Positions 32,678 to 43,388 of a DNA stretch of 53,845 bases are shown here, piece after piece; within the stretch, counting starts at the first letter, position 1; each line of letters opens with the position of its first letter. Source of the DNA: Cladosporium sp. IMV 00045. Its lineage: Eukaryota; Ascomycota; Dothideomycetes; Cladosporiales; Cladosporiaceae. Under the pieces are notes generated by a model. The model was not told where the DNA came from. It saw nothing but the letters and a program-made list of their open reading frames with translations, and made no database searches. Made by a program: the position numbers and the translations under genes. The stretch spans positions 1 through 53,845 of the forward strand of contig MSJI02000540.1 in the NCBI GenBank assembly GCA_001931905.2, written 5' to 3'.

Positions 32678-32996
32678 GATAGCAGCATGAGGCCAAATAT
32701 AATCGCTTCACGTGTTCGCCATGGCGATGATGGCACAGCGACAAGAGGAAGACACCGCGGTGGTTGTTCCAAGATGGAAGCAGTGGCGTTCTCTTGGCGT
32801 CCAGCTGGCTTTGAGGCTGAACCGGACTCTGGCTTGTCGCATCAAACTACCTACCTGAACATCAACACCTACATATCCTTGCCAGACTACAACACACCAC
32901 GCAAAATGGGACAGAGCGCCCAAGTCGTGGCTGTTCCGAATCGCAAAGACTCCATCATACCATGAGGAGGAGCATGGTGCTCTGAGTTCACTCGCG
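32678..32996. promoter_or_regulatory. Divergent promoter between Zn-cluster regulator and Ada-type gene
   Basis: About 0.3 kb separates two divergently transcribed regulator genes. A 92-codon plus-strand frame lies here but shows no domain and is probably chance. No defined operator is visible. Confidence 0.45.
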
Positions 32997-33767
32997 ATGC
33001 AATCCTACCAGAACCCTCACTCCCGCTGGACGGCTGTATCACAACGCGACCCGGCCGCACACTGCCAGTTCATCTATGGCGTAAAGTCAACAAGAATATA
33101 TTGTCGCCCAACGTGTACAGCTCGCTTGGCCAGAAGAGCCAACGTTGTTTACTTCGAGACAGCGGATGAAGCGCAACGCGACGGTTACAGACCTTGTCAG
33201 AAGTGTAAGCCCGACGACTTGGGATTTGTAGGCCAGCGGGAGCAGATCGTGTTGAGCGCTCTGGATCTTCTGCGAGCCCGGAAGGACGACGTGTCACTGA
33301 AGTGGGGCTTAAGAGCATTGTCGAAAGAGGTTGGAGTCACGCCTAGCTATCTTTGCCGTGCCTTCAAAAAGACAATGGGGGTCACGATTGGGGAGTACAC
33401 CAAGCAGTTTGAGATGCAGCAATCCAGTCTCACTGCACTTGAGAATCCAGAGCCTCCCAGGTTGGCCGGTCTGGAAACAGCGAGCTCGGAGATGCCATCC
33501 TTGCAGCCAGCTACTGCGTGCTGGGACTTGCCGAAGGCTACCGATTCCTCATTCCAACCTTTCAATGAGGAAGACATCAATTTGACTAACGGTTCATCCT
33601 CCTCGGTAATATCGAAAAGCCCGGCCCTGGCTTCTGAAAGCTCACCAGAAGCGCAAATCCAGAGTACATCTCCGTCCTCCACACGCGCGGAAGAAATTCT
33701 GGACTTGGATTTCAACTTTGACGAATGGGTCTGGACTGAAGGACTTCCATCAACGGCTGGACTATGA
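32997..33767 (+). CDS. Ada-type (methylphosphotriester-sensing) AraC-like regulator
   Basis: A 256-residue intronless protein. Residues 8-75 match the Ada N-terminal zinc domain: FIYGVKSTRIYCRPTC then YRPCQKCKPD, placing the four zinc-binding cysteines at 36, 40, 67 and 70. In bacterial Ada the first of these accepts the methyl group from DNA methylphosphotriesters and switches the protein to an activator. Residues about 82-140 form an AraC-type helix-turn-helix (LRALSKEVGVTPSYLCRAFKK). The C-terminal 115 residues are acidic and Ser/Pro-rich, with LDLDFNFDEWVW near the end, which looks like a eukaryotic activation domain. There is no alkylguanine transferase domain. The protein probably senses methylating damage and activates repair genes. 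Bacterial origin by ancient transfer is inference. Confidence 0.87.
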   Translation: MQSYQNPHSRWTAVSQRDPAAHCQFIYGVKSTRIYCRPTCTARLARRANVVYFETADEAQRDGYRPCQKCKPDDLGFVGQREQIVLSALDLLRARKDDVSLKWGLRALSKEVGVTPSYLCRAFKKTMGVTIGEYTKQFEMQQSSLTALENPEPPRLAGLETASSEMPSLQPATACWDLPKATDSSFQPFNEEDINLTNGSSSSVISKSPALASESSPEAQIQSTSPSSTRAEEILDLDFNFDEWVWTEGLPSTAGL

Positions 33768-36470
33768 CCCGGCCTTGGGGTCGTCTCTGGCTCGAAGGGG
33801 TATTCCTATGCATGACTTGACAGACCTCATCAACATGGGGATTCATTCTGTTGCTGTAGTCTCTTTGCCGTCGCACTCAATTCCTACCTCGGGGTGATGT
33901 ATACTCATGCTTGTTGCATGGTGGTGACAGGCTTCATCACCACCGACTCTTCTCTGGCGTTTCTTTTGCGGCATGTCCAGAAAGTCTTCGACAAAGTACG
34001 GGTCTATTTTGATTCCGTCGCGAAGCCAAGATCATTCAGAAGCTTATGCGCCTTATCCAGACTTTGCTCTGCCATGGCGAGATATCTAGCCGGAGATAGT
34101 GCGATTCCACCCGGGCACTCGTCCATTGTGTGCGAATAGAGTATCCTTGTGGTGCGCTAAGAGCGACTGCATGCCCTAGGGCAACAGCGCCACATGCATC
34201 CGCGAACACTCGACAAAGGATTCGGAGGCTGTATCATGCTCGCCCACCTCAAAATAACAAGCGCACTCGAGGATTAGATCTGGGCCAGTCTGCTGATATT
34301 GTCGATTGTTTAGCGGCGTCCTGTTCACAGCGAGATCACATGTGCAGCATGCACACTCAAGTCACCAGAGCCTCTCCTAGCCCTTCGACCCTCCTTCGGT
34401 CTTATCGCTGGCGTTGGAGACCATTTCCTCTTCCACTTGACAGGAAGCATATCCCTGGCTCTTTTTCTACAAATCGCATAATTTCTCTGAAAACATCTAG
34501 GCAATCGTCAACAACAGCCCGAGAACTTCTGTGTAATTGTGCCGATCTGCAATCTGTTGTAGCCATCTATGCTAAGCAATGAGCCCAAAGCTTGGCCTCT
34601 GAAGCTTCAGGCAGCTCAAGGGCCTTTCCCCGTGAACATCATATTCTCATCACTCCTTTTGTCTCTACACTAGGCGACCATGACAGCTCACGAGCTTTGC
34701 AGAAGACGTCAAATACCGTTGCCGCGGAAAGCTGCACGTGCCAAGCTTCCATGTGGTCGAGGTCAGTCCCTGGGCGTTTGGGTTGAAGTTAAACATCCGA
34801 AGCTGCCGAGCGCACATCATGCATGTCAGCATCTCTTACATGAGGTCTCGACATCGTGATCAGGCTGTACACATGTCGGCATCATAGGTTCAGCTTGATC
34901 AGGGCTTGGCCTGGTTCTCGGGACAGCTCAGCATGGATGGCCTGGCAAAGAAGCTACTCAGAGCTCGACGAGAGATTCACCGCACTAGTCATCCGCGGGG
35001 AAACGAGATGAATTAGGCAGTTGCAGGAGGTGAAGGAGCAGTGAAGGAGCAGGCATCGAGGTCACGCTGCGTTTTGTCATCATCTGTTCAAGAGGCAGCA
35101 CATGAAGATGTTTTGGTGGAATACAGCTCAACGCGCACATTCATGCCCTGTCTGGGCGTCGCGGCACCGTTTCGTGCACCGCTTGAAACAATTGAATCGG
35201 AGTCGGAGCAACAGCCCGACGACAGATGGAACAGTCAAACGGTCTGCGGCTGAGGAGGCATCACCGTCCCACAATGAGGTGTATGTGGTACTGACTGGCA
35301 CACAGATTGGTAAGGCGACCCGTGTCTGGTGAGCTCTATGCCTTACTGGAACGAATCATGCCGTCCTTCATGCTCTCGACCGAGCCGGCCGTCAGCCCTT
35401 CTACTCAATCGTCTTCTGAGTGCGAAATAAACGCACATGTTCACTTCACGCAAGCGAAGTGGCGCATCTTGCAGCCCTATTATTCCGATCGGCTCAACAT
35501 ACCGAAATCTCTTCGATACAGTTTCGGATTCGACCAGATCGCTGGGCCAGGGTCTCGCGACAACATCGCCACCTTTGGGCGTGTCAATCATGCTAGACGT
35601 ATTTGTCATCAAGAATGCACGTCATGTATTCCCATTGGTTTGCGCGCCAAAGGCAACTCCAAGCCCTAATCAGCAAAGTCGCTTGTAGTGTTCACCCGAT
35701 CCTCCGCGCCGATTCCTTCAACGGAGCACAAAGCAATCATACCGGACTCTACTAGTTGATACAACTCGCTCGTAAGATAAAGCAGCCTTCAGCAATCTTC
35801 ACCGACTGTGACATTTTTTCGCCCAATCAGAAAACTCGATTTCATGCTCAGCTGGGTCATTCCCAAACCACATCGACCCGTGCCTGTATCTCACTATGAG
35901 ACCGCAGAACTCTCGGTCTCGCATTCCTGGTCATTAGGTTTACCATGTTCAGCATCTAGGCGGTCCTCAATCTGCCAGGCACACTCTACTACGGGCCTTG
36001 GCCGACGCTTATCGCAGCAGGACTCCATTCATAGAGGGACAACACTCTTGGCCCTTTGGGTTATTTTGTTACAAATACGACCATCACAAGAGGCCAAGAG
36101 GCTAAGACCTGTTACCAACCTTTGCCAAGAGTCCACCACGTGCTTGACATGCCCAACCTCAGTCGCGTGGTCTCATTGATGCCGCCATGGATACTAGGGT
36201 TGCCTATCTGCAATTTAGCCCAGACCTCGGCCATTGTGTCCACGGCGTTAAGCCATTTATTGGCATTGTACATCACACATGTCGAAGAGTTGAAGACTCC
36301 AGGATACCAGCTTAAACAACACCTTTCGAACGATCTCGCCTTGAGAGTAGTTGCCAGAAAACGATGTTGCGCAATACAATGGAAGAGCCTGTAGGCAAGA
36401 CATAGCGAAAGGCACGCAAGTATAAGTATGCATATTCATTTCTTACTTCCTCAATCCGGTCCAAACTTGC
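33768..36470. other. 2.7-kb stretch without a recognisable gene
   Basis: Open frames are at most about 150 codons and resemble no family. CA and TG are present at normal levels, so this is not a RIP-mutated repeat. It may hold non-coding RNA genes, very degraded genes or long regulatory DNA for the oxidase gene downstream, but I cannot identify any of these. Confidence 0.5.
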
Positions 36471-36518
36471 TCATCAACTTGGCCTTTACTTGGCTTATCA
36501 ACTTGGCCTTCACTTGGC
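36471..36518 (+). repeat. Two tandem 24-bp repeats upstream of the multicopper oxidase
   Basis: Two adjacent 24-bp copies (36471-36494 and 36495-36518) differ at two positions and each contains ATCAACTTGGCCTT and ACTTGGC. They end 30 bp before the ATG at 36549, so they lie in the leader or core promoter. A control function is possible, but simple duplication is equally likely. Confidence 0.8.
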
Positions 36519-36548
36519 AAAGACACTCTCGTTTGATAGCTACCCAAC

Positions 36549-38600
36549 ATGGCTACTATTCGTGCAACTTCCTACGCGCTGATGGTGCTCATGGCCACCC
36601 AAGTTGGGTTGGCCAAGGACTGGGAAAGTCCTCCTTACAACTTTCTCTACCAGTTTGAGATGCCAGTCGCTCCTGTGACATCCCCATTGAAGTGAGCCCA
36701 CCTTTGGTCAAAGATGTCTGCTATCAGTCTGACAAATGGGTTAGGACGTTTGGCAACCCACCAATTGACTACTATGAGATCGACATCAAGCCATTTGAGC
36801 AACAGGTGTATCCCTACCTTGGCAAGGCCCGCTTGGTTGGATACGATGGAATCTCCCCCGGTCCGACCCTGATGATGACCAAGGGTCGTGAAGCTGTCGT
36901 GCGCTTCATCAACCATGCTGATCGTGCTAATTCTGTTCATCTCCACGGATCTTACTGTGAGTATATTTGATCATTCGGCCTCTCTAAGTGGAAAGTCGAC
37001 TGATGACGAAACTCTCCAGCCCGCGCTCCCTTTGACGGCTGGGCTGAAGACATCACCGAAAAGAACCAGTACAAGGACTATTACTATCCAAATGGCCAGA
37101 ATGGGAGAACCCTCTGGTACCACGATCACGCCATCGATCATACTGCTGAAAACGCATATTTTGGCCAAGCTGGTTTCTACCTTCTTCGTGACCAACAGGA
37201 ATCTACTCTCCCCGGCCTGCCTCAGGGGAAGTATGACATCCCTATCGCGATAAGCGGCAAGCGCTACAATCCGGATGGGACGCTTTGGAGTCCGGAAGTC
37301 AATGGAGAGACCACCAATCTCTTTGGAGATGTCATTCATGCGAATGGACAGCCTTGGCCACATTTCAAAGTGGAACCGAGGAAGTATAGGTTCAGGTTCT
37401 TGAACGTTGCTGTCAGCAGGTCTTTCCAGCTCTACTTCGAAAATCCATCTGGTGCGCGCACGAATTTTCAGGTCGTCGGTTCTGATACTGGCCTCCTTCT
37501 CAATCCTGTGGAGTCGAACCAGCTCGATATCTCCATGGCCGAGCGCTGGGAAGTCGTCTACGACTTCAGTCCCTACAAGGATCAGAACGTTACCCTGCGG
37601 AACAACAACAACATCGACACAGTCACGCCATACCTCCACACGGACAAGGTTATGCGCTTTATGGTTGGTGATACGGTCACGGAGCCCAACAACGGCGCAG
37701 GCACTCTACCGGCCAAGTTGCGTGACGTCACATTCCCACCCGCACATGCTCTGACCGAGCACACCTTCGAATTCCAACGTCAAGGTGGCGAGTGGAAGAT
37801 CAACGGTGCCGCATGGTCTGACGGACCCACCGAGCGTGTGCTTGCCAAACCACCACGTGGCGCCGTCGAGAAATGGCACCTAAAGAACGGCGCGGGCGGC
37901 TGGACACATCCGATTCACATCCACCTCATCGATTTCCAGATCATCAACCGTGTGAATGGCAAGCGCCCGCTGTTGCCGTACGAAAAGGTCGCTCTCAAGG
38001 ATGTTGTGTGGCTCAATACGAACGAAGAGGTTGACGTCGTTGCCCGATACGCTCCATGGGACGGATTGTACATGGTAAGTGCTAAACATGACCGCAGCTT
38101 GATGGGGGTTTCCAATGTCCCTAAGTGCCAAAGGCGCTGGTGGTTGCACACCTCTCCCGAGAAGCCGCGCTTCCCATTCGTGAAGTACGATGAACACTAA
38201 CACGATTCTGAAGTTTCACTGCCATAATCTAATTCATGAAGATCATGAGATGATGGCCGCATTCAACGTCACTGCTCTGGCCGACCTAGGCTACGACGAA
38301 AAGACTCGCTTCATCGATCCGATGGAGCCGAGATACCGAGCGAAATCCTTTTCGGATGCAGACCTCAGAGCCAGAACTAACGACTTCTCGGATGCCTCAA
38401 TCAAGGCTAAGGTCGAGTTCTTCCAGAGTCTCGAGGCCTACAAGAATGTGGACGCTGTTGAATCCCGATTGAGTGCATACTGGGCAACCAAAGCCACCAC
38501 GCTCGTCACTTCGACCCGTTCTGGCAATAGCGGTGGTGCAACTTCTACCTCTTCAACCCGTGCTGCTACTACTGTGGGTACCACTCGATTTGCATTCTGA
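36549..38600 (+). CDS. Secreted multicopper oxidase, bilirubin-oxidase-like
   Basis: Four exons, 36549-36691, 36745-36956, 37020-38074 and 38214-38600, with introns of 53, 63 and 139 nt, give 598 residues. The N-terminus (ATSYALMVLMATQVGLA) is a signal peptide. Copper motifs are complete: HLHGSYS, LWYHDHA, HPIHIHLIDF and HCHNLIHEDHEM, with Met as axial type 1 ligand. DGWAEDITEKNQYKDYYYP and the C-terminal HEDHEMM pattern are characteristic of bilirubin oxidase and related enzymes rather than fungal laccases. It would oxidise phenols, pyrroles or metals with reduction of oxygen to water. The last intron is much longer than the others. Without its removal the reading frame ends at about 38200 and the HCH motif is lost. 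The tail is Ser/Thr-rich, without a clear GPI signal. Confidence 0.9.
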
Positions 38601-40535
38601 ACGTCAGAAGCTAACGATGTCGTGATACAGACCACGAGGAGATGATCAAGTATATGTTCTGCTGAGATGGGGCACGTGCTGGCATACGGTTTTCAGGAGT
38701 TCAGGAATGGCAGTACACAGATTGTCAAGGAGTAGGAGCATCGCATGCGAGCAACGGGCATAGCGAATGGTGTACTGGGGATCTGGCGCCTTGGAGGACA
38801 TGCTTCGTTTTGAACGTTCCAATCTTTCGTTCCGTACTTGATATGAACCGTTATTAATCTTCCTCGATCCTTACACGCGCTTTCATTGGCAGGTAAGCCG
38901 TTTAGCAATCAGGTTGACATTTCTTATTTGGATTGTTCGGCTACACCAGTCGATGGCAAGGTGGGCTCGACTAATAAATGTATGCAGTGGCCATCGTGCA
39001 CAGACAATCGGGCCAACCTTGGTGAGTTGAGACGAGCGCAACAAGAGCAACAAAGGCATGAATAGAGTGCCAGAGAAGAATGTAACGGATAGGGTCTTCT
39101 CGCTGGCGAGGCGGTGCGCTCGATCGGCGCCATTTGGCCCGTAAGTGGGGAAGGCCTGGACTCACTAATTGTCCGTCGTGGTATTCAATCCCTTCGACTT
39201 CTCACCCAGCATCTGATAGGTTGCATAAGTGCTAAATGACGGATGTATTACCATCCGGACTCTTGGTCCCGCAATCCGGCATGGCAAACGTCTGTACTAT
39301 GAATGCATGCTATCTGACGCTGCACTAAAGTCAAGAATGGGCGAGCTTCATTACCGACCGTCTAAGTGACGGTAATATTGACACTACAAATCTGATATGC
39401 TCACTAAAGGACACTCTTGTGGAGCCTTGCAAGGATGTGTAGCATCACAGACATCATGGGGCACTCTCGCTTGATGAGCTTAATCTGGCGACATCGGCCG
39501 AAGCTGGACATTTCCAATTAGATTCTCCTCACAACTCCCAACAACGATGAATTAGCGCCGCCCATATGATTAGAAACCAGGACGCTGAAGAAGAATGGTT
39601 CGATGGCACATTGCAAGGCTTTAAGGCCATAACAAGCGAGGATAACCACATCCTTTCTGCGACGGCATCACGAACGTACCCACTCACACTTCAAAATTTA
39701 TACTTTCGTCCGAGGACATGCCCTGGCAACTATCCCTCTTCCAAGTGTGACGGAATGCATACATGCATCGTGACTGATCAAGGAACGCATGGCCTAGGTT
39801 CTCATGAGTCGGAGAAAAGTAGCGGAGAATTGCAAGGCTTGGGTGCAACATCACAACTGCCGGCCAGCGCCACAACCATCACGACTCATCACAAGGTTAC
39901 CGAATCTCCGCACGATACTACTCCAGATTTCCCCTCATGCCAGCACGCGACCCCAGACTTCACCTCTCGGCGCTCGTTCACGACTCGCGCGACATGGTCA
40001 CTTCTATTTCTTCATATCCCCAACATGGTCTGAGGTCCGAACCGCAGCAATGGTCAGAGTGAAGACTCAAAGACGCATGGTGTTTTTGTGGACCTTTGCG
40101 GACCCAATCGGCAGATCTCGATGATTTGTGGAGCCATTTGACTGTCCTGGACAACCCAAAGTCGCATTCTCAACTCCCGCAAAGAGTGACGGCGCTTGAA
40201 AGGGTCCATTAACCCCACTTAAGATGCCAATTGCCTCAAATACTGCCCAGACACGCACCGCATTCATCGCAAGATACTCTTCCGAGCCTGACAAAGATGG
40301 CTCGGCAGATGCGGACTTGCACGAGTTATGAACGAGGCATACGCTGAACACCATAACCACCGGAAGACCATGGCATCGATATCTTGGCGAGTGGGAACAG
40401 TGAGGCTCCGTGACCTCGGTCATGGAGAAAAGAAGCTATATATGACCGTCGCCTTACAGCGATGATTCGGATATTGCCTTCATTGCATTCTCAAGTGCCA
40501 ACTCTGGCAGAGGCATCCGGTCCCGATCGTTCGCC
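38601..40535. other. 1.9-kb stretch without a recognisable gene
   Basis: Located between two plus-strand oxidase and glucosidase genes. Open frames are short and carry no recognisable domain; the longest (39566-40033) has no family resemblance. The right end is the promoter of the beta-glucosidase gene, with CTATATATG about 95 bp before its ATG. Confidence 0.5.
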
Positions 40536-43221
40536 ATGATATCGCCCAAGTCTCTTTCCCTTTCAGCCTTGCTGCTCAGTGCTGCCTCCAACGCGCAGGT
40601 CTACGAAACTGGTGGGCGGTCTGAAGATGCGTTCACTTGGATCCAGCCGGAAGACACGATCGTCTTAGATCAGTACAACCACTCGGAGCCTGTGTATCCC
40701 TCTCGTAAGTCCAACTTCACCTCTCATTAGCCATGCATCAGTCTGCTGACCTTTCGAAGCCCGCATTGGCAATGCAAATGGCTGGCAGGAGGCCCTTGAG
40801 AAAGCTCGAGCTTTCGTCGGCGAGCTCACCTTAGAAGAGAAGGCAGACATGGTCACCGGTCAACCTGGTCCATGTGTTGGCAACATTTACCCAATCCCTC
40901 GCCTCAACTTCAGTGGTCTCTGCTTGCAGGATGGACCAGCCTCACTCCGAACCACCGACTTTGTCAGCGTCTTTCCCGGTGGCGTCACTATCGCAGCTTC
41001 GTGGGACAAGGACTTGATGTACCAGAGGTCTGTTGCCATGGGCCGTGAGTTCAAAGCCAAGGGTGCTCAGATCGTTCTTGCGTAAGTATTATCCAAAGGT
41101 CATCATTTAAATCTAAGCTCTTGCTAACATTTTCAATTACAGTCCCTCTGTTGGTCCCATGGGCCGCTCCGCCTACTCCGGCCGCAACTGGGAAGGCTTC
41201 TCACCAGACCCTTACCTCAGCGGTGTTGCTATGGAAGAATCAATCCTAGGTATTCAAGACGCTGGTGTTCAGGCTACCGCCAAGCACTGGCTTTTGAACG
41301 AACAGGAGGTTCTCCGAAACCCTGTCAGCTTCGAGAATGGCACTCTGCAATACGAATCGATCTCATCCAACGTTGATGACAGGACCGTCCGTAAGTAGCT
41401 TTGTCATTCACAGACCTGCGTGCGTTCCTGACTAACTGACCCTTTTCAGACGAGCTGTACATGTGGCCCTTCGCCAACGCCGTGCATGCTCACGCAGCCG
41501 CTTTCATGTGCTGCTACAACAGGGCCAACGGATCTTACGGCTGCCAAAATTCGAAGCTCTTAAATGGCCTGCTGAAAGAGGAGCTTGGGTTCCAAGGCTT
41601 CGTCATGTCCGACTGGTACGCTACACACTCTGGAGTGGCATCCATTGAAGCCGGTCTGGATATGGACATGCCTGGTCACTTCAGGCCTCAGTCCATCGTC
41701 AACGAGACTCAGCGCTTCAATGCCTACTTCGGCGGCAATGTTACCATCGGAGTCAACAACGGTACGATTGAGACTGAGCGTCTGGATGACATGATTGTCA
41801 GAATCATGACACCTTATTACGCTCTTCACCAGGACCAAGATTTCCCATCCGTCGATCCCGCGAATGTCAGACTGAATACTTTCTCCTTGCAAAATACTTG
41901 GTTGCGCGAGTGGAATCTCACGGGTCCCGCCAGCCGTGACGTGAGGGACAACCATGGCGAGCTGATCCGAAAGATTGCAGCCGAAGCAACTGTACTTCTC
42001 AAGAATGAGAACAATACGCTTCCACTCAAAGCCCCTAAGAGGATTGCTGTTTTCGGCAACGATGCAGGCGACAACACTGAAGGTCCACTCAACCAGCAGC
42101 AGTTCGAATTCGGCACTCTTGCAGTCGGTGGCGGATCTGGAGCAGGTCTCTTCACCTACCTCATTTCCCCGTTGGAAGCCATCAAGAAGCGTGCTCTGCA
42201 AGGTGGTGCTCTTGTCGAGGCCTGGCTGAACAACACCGCCGTCATCGAGCGCGATCCAGAGGGCTGGGGTGCAGTTCCTCTGCCGAACGATCCCGAAGTT
42301 TGCTTGGTCTTTTTGAAGGGCTGGGCATCTGAAGCCGTTGACCGCGAGACCCTCGACTTGGACTGGCGTGGCAATGAGCTCGTTGAGACTGTCGCATCTT
42401 ACTGCCCGAATACTGTCGTCGTTACTCACTCAGCTGGTATCAACATCCTCCCATTCGCTGACAACGAGAACGTCACGGCGATCCTCGCGGCTCATTACCC
42501 TGGCCAGGAGTCTGGTAACTCTATCGTCGATGTACTCTACGGCGATGTAAACCCATCCGGTCACCTTCCTTACACCATCGCTTACGAGGCTGAGGATTAC
42601 AACGGCCCTATCACCACGAACGTCAACACCACTGGCAAAGACGACTGGCAGTCGTACTTTGACGAGAGACTTGAGATTGACTACCGCTACTTCGACGCCC
42701 AAGACATCGACGTGAGATACGAATTCGGTTTCGGTCTGAGCTACACCACGTTCGAGGCCTCCGGTCTCACCGTCGAGAAGAAAGACGCCGAAGCCCAGAT
42801 CACTAGCCGTCCGGAAGAGCAGGAGACCCAGCCTGGTGGCAATCCAGCTCTATGGGAAGTCATCTACATCGCCGAAGCTGAAGTCCACAACACCGGCAAT
42901 GTGCGTGGACATGTCGTCCCCCAACTCTACGTCTCCTTCCCGGACAGTGCCCCTGAAGGCACGCCGCCCAAGCAGCTCCGGGGCTTTAAGAAGATCGAGC
43001 TCGGTGTCGGCCAGCGAGCCAAAGCAAAGTTCGAGCTCATGCGTCGCGATCTGAGCTACTGGGACATCTACTCGCAGCAGTGGCTTATCCCAGAGGGCGA
43101 GTTCACTCTGCATGTTGGCTTCAGCAGTCGTGACTTGGTTGACACGACGACCTTCTCAGTCATCGAAGCTGGTGAGAATGGCGCCGGCGCTGGGTATGGT
43201 AACTCAACTCAGACGAAGTAG
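40536..43221 (+). CDS. Secreted GH3 beta-glucosidase
   Basis: Four exons, 40536-40704, 40760-41081, 41143-41390 and 41450-43221, with introns of 55, 61 and 59 nt, give 836 residues. A signal peptide (KSLSLSALLLSAASNA) precedes a GH3 (beta/alpha)8 domain containing the substrate-binding KHWLLNEQE and the nucleophile in GFVMSDW (Asp301). The alpha/beta sandwich domain (TVLLKNENNTLPLK) and a C-terminal fibronectin-type-III-like domain follow, as in large fungal cellobiases of about 830-870 residues. It hydrolyses terminal beta-linked glucose from cellobiose and related glucosides outside the cell. Many N-glycosylation sites are visible. Splice junctions read CLQDGPA, LAPSVGPMGRSAYS and RTVHELYMWPF, each as in the family. 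Confidence 0.95.
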
Positions 43222-43388
43222 GCTTGTAGAATTGACGATTGGCCAAGTGGCATTGAGGTAATACGGAGAACGTCAAACCTTGAAGTGATCATGCCATCAG
43301 ATATGAGTTCATGAGATACTATCCTTAATCAAAGTCCAACCCAAGCACCAGTCTCCCCGTCTCAGGCACGAGCATCGATGCTGTGAAT
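43222..43388. other. Convergent 3' region
   Basis: A short gap between the 3' ends of the glucosidase (plus) and the MCT-like permease (minus), containing both 3' untranslated regions. No terminator-like structure is obvious. Confidence 0.5.

Noticed and set aside
36971..37639. A 222-codon minus-strand open frame
   Set aside because: It is antisense to the multicopper oxidase exons; no domain.
41560..42429. A 289-codon minus-strand open frame
   Set aside because: It is antisense to the well-supported GH3 beta-glucosidase exon and has no family resemblance.
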